NCBI RefSeq assembly: GCF_017875275.1
Contig: NZ_JAGGML010000001.1
Span: forward strand, 1,614,501 to 1,678,500
From: Xanthobacter flavus
GTDB taxonomy: Bacteria > Pseudomonadota > Alphaproteobacteria > Rhizobiales > Xanthobacteraceae
Length of the DNA: 64,000 nt
Reading direction: 5' to 3'
The position numbers and the translations under genes are program-made. A model generated the notes under the pieces. That model was not told the DNA's origin. It did not search any database and was given only the letters and a program-made list of their open reading frames with translations. Positions 26,235 to 37,016 of this stretch are shown here, piece after piece. How positions within the stretch are numbered: position 1 is the stretch's first letter; each line of letters begins with the position of its first letter.

Positions 26235-27452
26235 TCACGCGTCGACGTGCTTGATGACGAGGCTGGCATTGGTGCCGCCGAAGCCGAAGCCGTTCGAGAG
26301 CACATGCCCGAGCGTCACGTTGTCCACCCGCTGGCGCACGATGGGCATGTCGGCGAAGGCCGGGTCCATCTCCTCGATGTTGGCGCTCTCGGCGATGAAG
26401 CCGTTCTGCATCATGAGGATGGAATAGATCGCCTCGTGCACGCCGGTGGCGCCCTGCGAGTGGCCGGTGAGCGACTTGGTGGCCGAGATGGGCGGGCACG
26501 TGTCGCCGAACACGGCGCGGATCGCCTCGATCTCCTTGAGATCGCCGATGGGCGTCGAGGTGGCGTGCGGGTTGATGTAGTCGATGGGCGCCTTGATGCC
26601 CGCGATGGCGAGCTTCATGGCGCGCTCGGCACCCTCGCCCGAGGGGGCCACCATGTCCACGCCGTCAGAAGTGGCGCCATAGCCGGCGATTTCGCCATAG
26701 ATGCGCGCCCCGCGCGCCTTGGCGTGCTCCAGCTCTTCCAGCACGAGGACGCCGGCGCCGCCGGAGATGACGAAGCCGTCGCGGTTCTTGTCATAGGCGC
26801 GGGAGGCCACGGCCGGGCGGTCGTTGTAGCTGGACGACATGGCGCCCATGCCGTCGAACAGCACGGAGAGGGTCCAGTGCAGATCCTCGCAGCCGCCGGC
26901 GAAGATGATGTCCTGCTTGCCGTACTGGATCAGCTCGTAGGCGTTGCCGATGCAGATGTTGGTGGTCGCGCAGGCGGCCGAGATGGAATAGCTCAGGCCC
27001 TTGATCTTGAACCAGGTCGAGAGCGTCGCCGAGGCGGTGGAGCCCATGGCCTTGGGCACCGCGAACGGGCCGACGCGCTTCGGCCCCTTCTCGCGGGTGA
27101 TGTCGGCCGAATCCACGATGGTCTTGGTGGAGGAGCCGCCCGATCCCATGACCAGGCCGGTGCGGATGTTGGACACCTCGTTCGGCTCAAGGCCCGAATC
27201 GCGGATGGCCTGCTCCATGGCCACGTGGTTCCACGCGGTGCCGCCGCCGTGGAAGCGCATGGCGCGGCGGTCGACGACCTCTTCCGCGTTCAGGGTCGGC
27301 GCACCGTGCACCTGGGAGCGGAATCCGAGCCGGGAATAGTCCTCGGCGAAGGAAATACCGCTCTTGGCTTCGCGCAGGCTGGCAAGAACCTCCTGCGTGT
27401 TGTTGCCGATGGACGAGACGATGCCCATCCCGGTGACGACGACGCGCCGCAT
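26235..27452 (-). CDS. fabB: 3-oxoacyl-ACP synthase I FabB
   Basis: 405-residue condensing enzyme needed for unsaturated fatty-acid elongation. The catalytic triad is visible: Cys in [14 protein letters not shown], His in [10 protein letters not shown] and His in [15 protein letters not shown]. Lies 55 bases downstream of fabA, the standard fabA-fabB pair of the anaerobic unsaturated fatty-acid pathway. Confidence 0.95.
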   Translation of the reverse strand: MRRVVVTGMGIVSSIGNNTQEVLASLREAKSGISFAEDYSRLGFRSQVHGAPTLNAEEVVDRRAMRFHGGGTAWNHVAMEQAIRDSGLEPNEVSNIRTGLVMGSGGSSTKTIVDSADITREKGPKRVGPFAVPKAMGSTASATLSTWFKIKGLSYSISAACATTNICIGNAYELIQYGKQDIIFAGGCEDLHWTLSVLFDGMGAMSSSYNDRPAVASRAYDKNRDGFVISGGAGVLVLEELEHAKARGARIYGEIAGYGATSDGVDMVAPSGEGAERAMKLAIAGIKAPIDYINPHATSTPIGDLKEIEAIRAVFGDTCPPISATKSLTGHSQGATGVHEAIYSILMMQNGFIAESANIEEMDPAFADMPIVRQRVDNVTLGHVLSNGFGFGGTNASLVIKHVDA

Positions 27453-27507
27453 GTCAAATCCCCATTGGAGTGCACCCAGTGTCGCCGCAGATCGTGGCGA
27501 GGCCTTG

Positions 27508-28068
27508 TCAGGCGCTCGCGGCGCCTGCGGGCTGGGGTGCCGTCTCGGCCTGGAACAGGCCCACCTTCAGATCCTTGGCGCGGTAGATCACCTCGCCGTC
27601 CGCCGCCAGCCAGCCGTCGGCGATCCCGAGCACGAGCTTGGAGCGCATGACGCGCTTGAACTCGATGCCGTAGACCACCTTCTTCACGCCTGGGAGCACC
27701 TGGCCGGAAAATTTCAGTTCGCCGAGGCCCAGCGCCCGGCCGCGGCCGGACGATCCGAGCCAGCCGAGATGGAAGCCCACGAGCTGCCACAGGGCGTCAA
27801 GGCCGAGGCAGCCGGGCATCACGGGATCGCCCTTGAAGTGGCAGGCGAAGAACCAGAGGTCCGGGTTCACGTCCAGCTCGGCGCGCACCATGCCCTTGCC
27901 GAATTCGCCGCCGGTCTCCGAAATTTCGGTGATGCGGTCGAACATCAGCATGGGCGGCAGCGGCAATTGCGCGTTTCCGGCCCCGAACAGCTCGCCACGT
28001 CCGCACGCGAGGAGATCCTCATAATCGAAGCTGGTCTGCCGGTCCGCCATTCTTGCCAGTGTCGCCAT
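27508..28068 (-). CDS. fabA: 3-hydroxydecanoyl-ACP dehydratase/isomerase FabA
   Basis: 186-residue enzyme introducing the cis double bond at the C10 stage. The hot-dog fold active site is seen in [20 protein letters not shown] (His and Asp) and [13 protein letters not shown] chose the start at 28068 with AGGGGAA upstream; [13 protein letters not shown], six residues later, is the alternative. First gene of fabA-fabB-fabI. Confidence 0.95.
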   Translation of the reverse strand: MATLARMADRQTSFDYEDLLACGRGELFGAGNAQLPLPPMLMFDRITEISETGGEFGKGMVRAELDVNPDLWFFACHFKGDPVMPGCLGLDALWQLVGFHLGWLGSSGRGRALGLGELKFSGQVLPGVKKVVYGIEFKRVMRSKLVLGIADGWLAADGEVIYRAKDLKVGLFQAETAPQPAGAASA

Positions 28069-28357
28069 TTGTTCCCCTGTACTGTCCGGAAGGGCAGCCG
28101 GGGGTTGCTGTTGATGAGCCCGGAAGGCCCGCCCCCGCCATCGGTGGCGGGCACTCCCTAACATAGGCAAGGGCGCGCTCAAAGTCATGAAAGCGTCACG
28201 CGCGGCACGATGCGCGCGTTATCCGGCCGCGCCGGGCGAACCGGATCGGCTGCGCGAACGTTGCCGTCAGGGGCGAGGGGGTATGCTATGGCGCGGGGGC
28301 CGAACGACCCGGTGCCCCATGGCGCGCGCCCCGACGCGACACTGGCTGGAGCATGGC

Positions 28358-28828
28358 ATGCCGATTCTGAAGGAATTCAAGGAGTTCGCGGTCCGCGGCA
28401 ACGTGGTGGACCTCGCCGTCGGCGTCATCATCGGCGCGGCATTCGGCAACATCGTCACCTCGCTGGTGGGCGACGTGTTCATGCCGGTGATCGGCGCCGT
28501 CACGGGCGGGCTGGACTTCTCGAACTATTTCGTTCCGCTCTCCAAGACCGTGACCGCCGACAACCTCGCCGACGCGAAGAAACAGGGTGCGGTACTGGCG
28601 TATGGGTCCTTCATTACGATCGCCATCAATTTCATCATCGTGGCGGGCGTGCTCTTCCTGGTGGTGCGTGGCATCAATGCGCTACGCCGGGCCGAGGCCG
28701 GCAAGCCGCCCGCCGCGCCAACCAAGAGCGAGGCCCTGCTGATGGAGATTCGCGACCTGCTCGCTTCCGACCGGCCCGCCGCCCGCCCCCCGGCGACCCC
28801 CGCGCCCCCGTCCCCGCCGACCATGTGA
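28358..28828 (+). CDS. mscL: Large-conductance mechanosensitive channel MscL
   Basis: 156-residue inner-membrane channel that opens under membrane tension during hypo-osmotic shock. N-terminal amphipathic helix and TM1 [23 protein letters not shown]-type sequence (in part), glycine-rich pore region [16 protein letters not shown]2 at about residues 78-100, then a Pro/Ala-rich C-terminal tail that is longer than in E. coli (about 136 residues). GGAG lies nine bases upstream of the ATG. Converges with the next gene. Confidence 0.95.
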   Translation: MPILKEFKEFAVRGNVVDLAVGVIIGAAFGNIVTSLVGDVFMPVIGAVTGGLDFSNYFVPLSKTVTADNLADAKKQGAVLAYGSFITIAINFIIVAGVLFLVVRGINALRRAEAGKPPAAPTKSEALLMEIRDLLASDRPAARPPATPAPPSPPTM

Positions 28829-28846
28829 GCGCGGACGCCCGCCGGC

Positions 28847-29851
28847 TCAGGGCTTCGCACCCTGCGCCGCCAGCGCGTCCTGCCGCTTGAGGAAACCCCG
28901 CACCACCGCCACCGACTCGTCGGGGCGGTCGTTGAAGATGCCGTGGGCGGCGCCCGGGATCACCGCGAACTCGGCGCCGCCGGGCACCTGCTCCGCGAAG
29001 GCCGCGACGGTGGAGATGCGCGTCTCGTCATATTGGCCGACGACAAACAATGTGCGTGCCCCGTCGAGGCGCGCCAAGAACGGCTCTCCGTCATAATCCT
29101 TCAGCGTGCCGGTCTGGGTGAACTCGCCGGCGCCGTTCATGGCCACGTAGAGCTTTTCGTTGAGCTTCAGATTGTGCGCCGTCTCATAGGTCTTGCGCAT
29201 GGCGGGCAGCGGCTCGCGCCGGTTGAAGGCGGCGTAGAAGGCCCCCGACGCCGCATCGCAGGTGGCCGGCGGGGGCGGGGCGGTGCCCTCGCAGGCGTCG
29301 ATCACCTTCTGCACGTCGGCGGGGAGCGCGGCGCGGCGGGCGGCGACGTCCGCGATCCAGCTTTTCCCCGAGATATAAGGGCTGGCCAGCACCAGCCCGG
29401 CCAGCGTCGCCGGCTGGCGCGCCGCCCATTCCAGGGCGATGGTCGCGCCCCAGCTGTGGCCGAGCACATGAAAGCGCGGCAGGCCCAAAGCGGCGCCGAC
29501 GGCATCGATCTCGTCGGCGAAGCGCGCGACGGTCCAGTTGGCGGGATCATCGGGATGGTCGGAGCGGCCACTGTCGAGCTGGTCGTAGAGCACCACCATG
29601 CGCTCGTCCGCCAGTTCCAGCGGGTCGTGGAAGGTGGAATGCATCCCGCCTGGCCCGCCGTGGAGGAGCAGCACCGGCAGCCGGCCGCCCGCGCTCGTCC
29701 CGTTGGTGCGGACGTAGACCCGCCCGCCCTTGACCGGAACCATCAGCTCCCGCTCCGCCGGTGGGAAGACCGCCGGCCGGGCGACGGCAGGCGCGGCGAA
29801 CGCCGCCGCGCCGAGGAGAGAGAGGAAGGCGCGTCGATCCAGCCCGGCCAT
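28847..29851 (-). CDS. Tat-exported alpha/beta hydrolase, proline-iminopeptidase (S33) like
   Basis: 334 residues with a twin-arginine leader (DRRAFLSLLGAAAFA, cleavage near AVA). The mature enzyme carries the prolyl-aminopeptidase features HGGPGG near residue 65, DQLDSGRSDHP, nucleophile elbow GHSWGATIALEWA, acid in GQYDETR and base in PGAAHGIFN. Family members release N-terminal proline or hydrolyse amide and ester bonds; periplasmic location is unusual for a classical iminopeptidase. It follows pyrD by 81 bases on the same strand, but the functions are unrelated. Confidence 0.85.
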   Translation of the reverse strand: MAGLDRRAFLSLLGAAAFAAPAVARPAVFPPAERELMVPVKGGRVYVRTNGTSAGGRLPVLLLHGGPGGMHSTFHDPLELADERMVVLYDQLDSGRSDHPDDPANWTVARFADEIDAVGAALGLPRFHVLGHSWGATIALEWAARQPATLAGLVLASPYISGKSWIADVAARRAALPADVQKVIDACEGTAPPPPATCDAASGAFYAAFNRREPLPAMRKTYETAHNLKLNEKLYVAMNGAGEFTQTGTLKDYDGEPFLARLDGARTLFVVGQYDETRISTVAAFAEQVPGGAEFAVIPGAAHGIFNDRPDESVAVVRGFLKRQDALAAQGAKP

Positions 29852-29932
29852 GGTGCCCCGCCGTCAGGAGGAAGGAGCGTCACGGGTATCATAGTAGCCG
29901 CCGCGGTCAAGCGGCGCGCCACCGGACAGGAG

Positions 29933-31003
29933 TCAGCGGAAATCCGCGCCCACCGCATCCGCCACATGGGCGAAGCCATCGGCCTTCAGGCGGGCGGCGA
30001 GGTCCGTCTTGATGCGGCCGACAAGGCCGGGGCCGTGGAACACCAGCGCCGAATAGAGCTGCACGAGGCTCGCCCCGGCCCGGATCTTGGCATAGGCATC
30101 CGCGCCCGAGCTGATACCGCCCGAGCCGATGACCGGAATCCTGCCGCCCACGAGGCGGTAGAGCGCGCCCAGCCGCTCGGTCGAGAGCGTCATGAGCGGC
30201 TTGCCGGAGAGGCCACCGGCCTCGCCTTTGTGCCCGCTCTTCAGGCTCGGCGGGCGCGACAGGGTGGTGTTGCCCATGATGATGCCGTCGATGCCAGTCT
30301 CCAACGCCACCTCGGCCACGTCGGCGAGGCCTGCGTCGTCGAGGTCGGGCGCGACCTTCACCAGCAGCGGCGGGCGCTCCTTGGGGTCCGGCACCGAGGC
30401 GTTGCGCACGCCGACGAGGTGGGCGAGCAGCGCCTCCATCTCCGCCCGCGCCTGCAGGGCGCGCAGGCCCGGCGTGTTGGGGGAGGAGATGTTGCACACG
30501 ATATAATCGGCGAGCCGGCAGGTGGCGGACACGCCGGCGGCGTAATCCTCCAGCGTGTCCTCGCTCTCCTTGTTCTTCCCCACGTTGGCGCCGAGGATGC
30601 CCTTGCCGCCCGCCGAGCGGCGCTTGGCCAGCCGGTAGACGAAGGGGGCGAGGCCCTCGCTGTTGAAGCCGAAGCGGTTGATGACCGCCTCGTCCTCTTC
30701 CAGCCGGAACAGGCGCGGCTGCGGGTTGCCGGGCTGCGGACGGGGCGTGACCGTGCCCATCTCGGCGAAGCCGAAGCCCATCTTCAAAAGGCCGTCCGCC
30801 ACCTCGCAATGCTTGTCGAAGCCGGCGGCGAGGCCCACGGGATTGGGGAAATCGAGGCCCCAGACGCGGGTCGCGAGCACCGGGTCGTCATGGCCGGAGA
30901 GGTCCGGCATCAGACCCTTCGCAAGGGCGCGGACGGCATAGCCGTGCGCGCGCTCGGGGGTCACCAGCCCGAGCAAGGGCCGAACGAGGGCGTAGAGTTC
31001 CAT
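29933..31003 (-). CDS. pyrD: Dihydroorotate dehydrogenase (quinone), class 2
   Basis: 356-residue membrane-associated flavoenzyme of pyrimidine synthesis that passes electrons to ubiquinone. Class 2 hallmarks are the N-terminal amphipathic region (LVRPLLGLVTPERAHGYAV), PNPVGLAAGFDKH, GANVGKNKE, VCNISSPNTPGLR with the catalytic Ser, and GGISSGADAYAKIRAGASLVQ. It begins 8 bases after the pyrE stop, so the two pyrimidine genes are one operon. Confidence 0.96.
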   Translation of the reverse strand: MELYALVRPLLGLVTPERAHGYAVRALAKGLMPDLSGHDDPVLATRVWGLDFPNPVGLAAGFDKHCEVADGLLKMGFGFAEMGTVTPRPQPGNPQPRLFRLEEDEAVINRFGFNSEGLAPFVYRLAKRRSAGGKGILGANVGKNKESEDTLEDYAAGVSATCRLADYIVCNISSPNTPGLRALQARAEMEALLAHLVGVRNASVPDPKERPPLLVKVAPDLDDAGLADVAEVALETGIDGIIMGNTTLSRPPSLKSGHKGEAGGLSGKPLMTLSTERLGALYRLVGGRIPVIGSGGISSGADAYAKIRAGASLVQLYSALVFHGPGLVGRIKTDLAARLKADGFAHVADAVGADFR

Positions 31004-31011
31004 CTAGGGCG

Positions 31012-31710
31012 TCACTCGCCGGTGGTGGCGGTGCCGCCGTGGGCCTTGGACCAGGCATGCGGATCGTTGAGGAACGATTCGATCTCGGCCACCTGCTTGG
31101 ATTCGAAGCGGTTCATCTTCTTCACCTGCGCCAGCACGTCCCACCAGGTGGCGAGGCGGTGGAGGCTGAGGCCGGCGCCGTCCAGGATGCCCGCCGCCTC
31201 GGAGAAGATGTCGTAATAGAAGAACACGAAGCAGTGCGAGCACTCCGCCCCGGCGTCACGCAAGGCGTTGACGAAATTGACCTTGCTCTTGCCGTCGGTG
31301 GTCAGGTCCTCGACGAGGAGCACCCGCTCGCCGGGGGCGAGGTGGCCCTCGATCTGGGCGTTGCGGCCGAAGCCCTTGGGCTTCTTGCGCACATACTGCA
31401 TGGGCAGCATCATACGGTCCGCGACCCAGGCGGCGAAGGGAATGCCCGCCGTCTCGCCGCCCGCCACCGTGTCGAACTGCTCGTAGCCGATGTCGCGGTA
31501 GATGGTGGAGATGCCGAAATCCACCAGCGTCTGGCGCACGCGCGGGAAGGAGATGAGGCGGCGGCAGTCGATATAGACCGGGCTGGCCCAGCCCGACGTG
31601 AAGATGAAGGGCTCTCCCGAGGAAAAGCGCACCGCCTCGACCTCGAGCAGCATCCGCGCCGTCTGCTCGGCGATGGTAGCCTTGTCCGGGAAAGCAGTGA
31701 CATTCGCCAT
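31012..31710 (-). CDS. pyrE: Orotate phosphoribosyltransferase
   Basis: 232-residue enzyme converting orotate and PRPP to OMP. The PRPP-binding motif [14 protein letters not shown] and orotate-site regions [10 protein letters not shown] are present. The start [10 protein letters not shown] follows GAAGG; the open frame further upstream runs through a palindromic repeat and is not coding. Operon with pyrD. Confidence 0.95.
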   Translation of the reverse strand: MANVTAFPDKATIAEQTARMLLEVEAVRFSSGEPFIFTSGWASPVYIDCRRLISFPRVRQTLVDFGISTIYRDIGYEQFDTVAGGETAGIPFAAWVADRMMLPMQYVRKKPKGFGRNAQIEGHLAPGERVLLVEDLTTDGKSKVNFVNALRDAGAECSHCFVFFYYDIFSEAAGILDGAGLSLHRLATWWDVLAQVKKMNRFESKQVAEIESFLNDPHAWSKAHGGTATTGE

Positions 31711-31831
31711 GGGGAAAGCCTTCGTCGCGGTTTCGTCGCTTGTGTGTGACGCGCATATATCAGAGCCGGGCGGCATTGCGACAGGCCCGGTGACGCGGCG
31801 CGGGAAAAAGGCGCGTCCTCGGGAGAGTGGT

Positions 31832-31939
31832 GTCATCCCCCGGCCTGTCCGGGGGATCCACGTCTCCATTCGTCAGGATAAGAATCCCGACAGCGCGCTC
31901 GGCGGCGGTGTGGATCCCCCGCACAAGGAGGGGGATGAC
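31832..31939. repeat. Paired-arm palindromic intergenic repeat, copy 2
   Basis: Two 30-base arms (31832-31861 and 31910-31939) face each other across 48 bases. They share GTCATC, then C/G-rich hairpin, then GATCCAC with the arms at 3136-3238, with C replacing G in the inner stem. Here it lies between the isomerase gene end and the pyrE start. Confidence 0.85.
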
Positions 31940-32006
31940 AGACCCGAGGGGGTCGAGCCTTGAACGCGCCTCCCGCTTACGCCGCAGATGATGCACGACG
32001 GGCGGC

Positions 32007-32621
32007 TCACGCCGCCCGGGCGAGGCGCCGGGCGTGCTCCAGCGCCATCTCCAGCCGGTCGTTGCCCCAGAACAGCTCGCCATCGGCGGTGAAGAAGGTG
32101 GGGGCGCCGAATACGCCGCGGGCCTGCGCCTCCTCGGTCTGGGCGCGCAGGCGCGCCTTGTTCACCTCGGATTCGGCATCGGCGATCACCTCGTCCCAGA
32201 AATGGCCGAGACCGGCGAGCACCTGCCGGACGGTCTCCCGGTCCGAAATGTCGCGGCCCTGCTCGAATTCGGCGGAGAACAAGGCGCGGGTGAAGGCGGG
32301 CCGGCAGGCGTCGTTGAGGTGGATCGCCACCCGCGCCGCCAGGAGCCCGTTGGCCGGAAAGGTCGCGGGCCTGGTGATGGGCGGCAGGCGCTGGGCGCTC
32401 GCGAGGCGGTCGAGATCCCGCCACATATGCGCGCCCTTCAGGGGATAGACGTTGGACGGCGAGCTTGTGTAGCCCTGCGCGGCGAAGATGGGGCCGAGCA
32501 GGAAGGGTTTCCAGTTCACCCGCACGTCCGCCAGCTCGGCCAAGGCGGCGATGCGGCAGGCGGCGAGGTAGGAATAGGGCGAGGCGAACTCGTAGTAGAA
32601 ATCGAGGCTGCCGCTGGCCAT
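32007..32621 (-). CDS. DsbA-superfamily isomerase, 2-hydroxychromene-2-carboxylate isomerase-like
   Basis: 204-residue thioredoxin-fold protein of the GST-kappa/HCCA isomerase group, which isomerises ring-opened aromatics with glutathione. The N-terminal LDFYYEFASPYSYLA with the active Ser in place of Cys and the C-terminal RGVFGAPTFFTADGELFWGNDRL are diagnostic. GGAGGAG precedes the chosen ATG. No aromatic-degradation genes are adjacent, so the natural substrate is open. Confidence 0.88.
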   Translation of the reverse strand: MASGSLDFYYEFASPYSYLAACRIAALAELADVRVNWKPFLLGPIFAAQGYTSSPSNVYPLKGAHMWRDLDRLASAQRLPPITRPATFPANGLLAARVAIHLNDACRPAFTRALFSAEFEQGRDISDRETVRQVLAGLGHFWDEVIADAESEVNKARLRAQTEEAQARGVFGAPTFFTADGELFWGNDRLEMALEHARRLARAA

Positions 32622-32731
32622 GGGCTCCTCCGGCCTGTACATCGCGGCGGAAGAGTGCGGCGGGGCGGCCTCGGCGTGCAAGGGTCTGGATCAATCGGCT
32701 GGATCAATCCCGGAATGGAGCTGGCGACGCG

Positions 32732-33481
32732 GTGAAGTGGGTCCTGTTCTTCGCGCTGGTGATCGGGGCCGCCGTGGCGATCCTGTTCACCGTGTTCCCT
32801 GAGTGGGACCTGGCCATCTCCGGCCTGTTCTGGAACGCCACGCGCCACGTGTTCGGCGTCGCCGGCCTCGGCTGGGCTGCCAAAGTGCGGACCCTCGCCA
32901 ACTGGCTGCCCTGGATCTTCGCCGGTCCGGCCTTCGCCGCCATCATCCTCAAGCTCATTTTTCCCCGGGGCAAAATGTTCATGCCGGCGCGGGCGGCGGT
33001 GCTGCTCGCCGTCACCATGGCGCTGGGGCCAGGCCTTCTCGTCAACGGCATCTTGAAAGAGCATTGGGGCCGGCCGCGCCCGGTGCACGTGGATACCTTC
33101 GGCGGCAAGGAGACCTTCCGCCCCTGGTACGCCACCGACGGCACCTGCCCCACCAACTGCTCCTTTGTCTCGGGCGAAGGGTCCCTCGGCTTCTGGCTCG
33201 TCGCCCCTGCGAGCCTCGTGCCCGGACCGGCGGGGGCGGTGGCGATGGTCGCGGCGGTCTCCTTCGGCGCGCTGGCCGGGGGATTGCGCATCGCCTTCGG
33301 CGGCCACTTCTTCACCGACGTGGTGTTTTCCGGCGTTCTGGTCATCCTGCTCATCGTCGGCATGCGGCTGTGGCTCTACGACCGGCCACGCAGCCCCACC
33401 GATGCCTCTGTGGAAGACGCCATCGGCAACGCCGGCCTCGCGCTTCAGGCGGGCCTGCGCCGGCTTCTTGGCAGGACCTGA
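32732..33481 (+). CDS. PAP2-family membrane phosphatase (LpxE/PgpB-like)
   Basis: 249-residue membrane phosphatase with about five or six helices, likely acting on lipid phosphates at the outer face of the inner membrane. Motif 1 is KEHWGRPRP (Lys109, Arg116, Pro117) and motif 3 is RIAFGGHFFTD (Arg186, His192, Asp196). Motif 2 reads FVSGEGS, so the usual PSGH His is Glu149, a variant seen in lipid-A-phosphatase-like members. GTG start with GGAG 11 bases upstream. It is divergent from the isomerase gene. Confidence 0.83.
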   Translation: MKWVLFFALVIGAAVAILFTVFPEWDLAISGLFWNATRHVFGVAGLGWAAKVRTLANWLPWIFAGPAFAAIILKLIFPRGKMFMPARAAVLLAVTMALGPGLLVNGILKEHWGRPRPVHVDTFGGKETFRPWYATDGTCPTNCSFVSGEGSLGFWLVAPASLVPGPAGAVAMVAAVSFGALAGGLRIAFGGHFFTDVVFSGVLVILLIVGMRLWLYDRPRSPTDASVEDAIGNAGLALQAGLRRLLGRT

Positions 33482-33578
33482 CGGGCGACCTGCCCCCATC
33501 CTTGACCGAGACGGCTTGCCAGAGCGCCGCGCGCGCCTATAGTCCGCGCCGATTTTCCCCGAACATCCGAGAGACGTG

Positions 33579-34808
<1,230 letters not shown>

Positions 34809-34814
34809 GGATCT

Positions 34815-34868
34815 CCCCGAGCGGGGTTCCGTCTCTGGCGCACGGCGCAGTTTGCGCTTTGCGCCAGA
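34815..34868 (+). terminator. Two hairpins after argG
   Basis: A short CCCC/GGGG hairpin (34815-34826) followed by TT lies just past the argG stop, and a 9-base-pair stem TCTGGCGCA (34834-34842) with TGCGCCAGA (34860-34868) follows. Together they probably terminate argG transcription; neither has a long T run. Confidence 0.45.
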
Positions 34869-34910
34869 GGTTCGATCGGACACACTCCGTCCCGTTTCGG
34901 GGGCGGAATC

Positions 34911-37016
34911 ATGGATCGTCGGGACCTTCTGAAAGGCGCAGCAGGCACCACCCTGCTTGCCGCCACCTCCGGCCTCGCGGCGGCCGATAATGCCCCGCCT
35001 GTGCTGCGCATCCATCCCGCCATCGGCATCGCCCGCGTCGGCAACAGCCCGGACTATTACCTCGCCCCCGAGACGGCGGCCGGCGAACTGCCGTCCTCCG
35101 GCGACGGCCTGTGGGGCGGCCTGCCCCTCGATGCCACAACCGGAAGACCCATCACCGCGGACGGGTTTCGCGACGGACAGGGCCGGCTGAAGCGGCAGGC
35201 GGTGCGCTTCCGAATTTACGCTTATACCGGCTCCGGCTGGCCCACCGGCGAGAGCACCGAGGTCACGCTCGGCGCGGTCATCGGCGGCAAGCGTGTCACC
35301 GACATCGTGTGGCAGGCGCACATCGCCAACAAGAAGCTGAACTGCTTCTCCATGGAGGACACGCCCGGCCATTTCCCGGCCCTCGCCGGCTTCGCCGATG
35401 GCCGGCTGATGCCTATCCGCCGCCCGCAGGACGGCCCCCTCGACAGCCCGGACCGCCTGAGGCGCCTCGTCATCGATCCCGGCCCGCGCGCCCTTTCCGC
35501 CCGCGCGGATCAGAGCCGCGTCACCGCCTTCGCCCATGGCACGCCCGCGAGCTGCCTCGGCGACGGGGGGACGGTGCGGGCGCTGCCGGACTATCCGGTG
35601 AGCTTTCCGCAGGACCATTTCACCCTGCACATCCCGGCCGATCCGCTGACCAGCCTCGGCGACATGCGGGTGGAGGCCGGCACGGGCCGGCTGATCCTCG
35701 CCGGCGGCTTCGGCGCGACGGTGGGCATCATGACGCCCGAGGGTCGTCCCAACGTGAACGAGCGCAGCGGGGCGGAGAACACCAGCTGGTTCGACGACAT
35801 CGGCGACGGCCCGGTCTTCGCCCGCATCCTGTTCGAGGACGGCTCCACGCTCTCGGCCGCGCCGGCCTGGGTGATGTGCGGCGACCCGGGCTTCGCGCCG
35901 CAGACGCGCAACGTCGTCACCGCCTGGGACGAGGTCTACGACACCTTCGTCCGCCAACTCGCGCTGGAGCCGGACCTCTATGCCGGCGGCACTTTCAGCC
36001 CGCGCTTTGCCGCCTCCTTCGCGGACGATGCCCGCCCGCTGTTCCATGCGGTGATGCTGCAGCGCTGGAACACCAATCTGCCGGCACCCGCCATCGCCGC
36101 CCACAACCGCATCGGCGCCATCACCCCGGCCGACCGGCCCACCGACAAGATCCCGGATTTCGACGGCCTGATCCGCAATCCCGACAATCCGGCGAGCCTC
36201 GCTGCGGGCACGCCCATGATGCCGCTGGCGCTGGGCGACACGGACCGTCCCTTCCTCACCCTCACCCCAACGCAATACCACCTGCTGCGGCAGTGGCACA
36301 AAGGCGTGTTCACCCCCGAGCGGCGCCTGAAGCTGGGGGATGGGGAGGAAATGGACCGGGTGGCGCTGGCCAATTGCCTCGGCGGACGCTTCAGCCCGGG
36401 CATCGAGGTGTCCTATCCGGTGCGCGACCCGAACCTGTTCATCCAGGACTGGGCGACGACGCCCGGCGGGCCGTTCCGCCTCAACGCCGCGCCGCTCGAT
36501 TATTCAAAGGCGCGCCCCGACCGCGCATTCCTCACCGTGGGCTACATCCCCCTGCGCCCCATCCCGCTGGAGCCCGGCGACTTCTCCAAATTCATGGCCG
36601 CGCCCTGGCACACGGACTACAACCACTGCGCCTCCCATCCGCCGGAGAGCCCCTCCAACACCGACCAGACGCTCTACTGGTCATGGCCCGCCGAGCGGCC
36701 GGTGGCGGTCTATCCGCAGGCGCTGGCGCGCTTCAATCCCGGCACGGGATGGACGCCGGGGCGCCAGCTCTACGCGGTGCGCGGCGCGGGGACGACGACG
36801 ATCTACCCGGCCAACGCCGGGCGCTTCCAGAAGGCGGCCGATTTCCTCGTCAACTGGCACAAGGTGGGCTTCGTGGTGCAGGCGAGCCGGATCAACCCGG
36901 ATGCCCGCCCGGCCACGGCGGAAGACCCGTTCCTCGAAGTCGCGTGCTTCTTCGAGACCGACACAAGCCAGATGGTCGCCCCCTGGCCCACCTTCAACTC
37001 GCCGCCGGCCCCGTGA
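34911..37016 (+). CDS. LodA/GoxA-like cysteine-tryptophylquinone (CTQ) amino-acid oxidase
   Basis: 701-residue member of the LodA family, which oxidises the amino group of lysine, glycine or other amino acids to release ammonia and hydrogen peroxide. The CTQ cofactor is made from the protein's own residues: Cys489 in ALANCLGGRFSPGIE and Trp566 in AAPWHTDYNHC match the motifs around LodA Cys516/Trp581. A twin-arginine-like leader (MDRRDLLKGAAGTTLLAAT) suggests folding and cofactor formation before export. The stop overlaps the start of the flavoprotein gene that should build the cofactor. Substrate cannot be read from sequence. Confidence 0.88.
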   Translation: MDRRDLLKGAAGTTLLAATSGLAAADNAPPVLRIHPAIGIARVGNSPDYYLAPETAAGELPSSGDGLWGGLPLDATTGRPITADGFRDGQGRLKRQAVRFRIYAYTGSGWPTGESTEVTLGAVIGGKRVTDIVWQAHIANKKLNCFSMEDTPGHFPALAGFADGRLMPIRRPQDGPLDSPDRLRRLVIDPGPRALSARADQSRVTAFAHGTPASCLGDGGTVRALPDYPVSFPQDHFTLHIPADPLTSLGDMRVEAGTGRLILAGGFGATVGIMTPEGRPNVNERSGAENTSWFDDIGDGPVFARILFEDGSTLSAAPAWVMCGDPGFAPQTRNVVTAWDEVYDTFVRQLALEPDLYAGGTFSPRFAASFADDARPLFHAVMLQRWNTNLPAPAIAAHNRIGAITPADRPTDKIPDFDGLIRNPDNPASLAAGTPMMPLALGDTDRPFLTLTPTQYHLLRQWHKGVFTPERRLKLGDGEEMDRVALANCLGGRFSPGIEVSYPVRDPNLFIQDWATTPGGPFRLNAAPLDYSKARPDRAFLTVGYIPLRPIPLEPGDFSKFMAAPWHTDYNHCASHPPESPSNTDQTLYWSWPAERPVAVYPQALARFNPGTGWTPGRQLYAVRGAGTTTIYPANAGRFQKAADFLVNWHKVGFVVQASRINPDARPATAEDPFLEVACFFETDTSQMVAPWPTFNSPPAP

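Noticed and set aside
28069-28357. Promoter elements or operator between fabA and mscL
   Set aside because: I saw no convincing -35/-10 pairs or long palindromes; only a short AT-poor leader.
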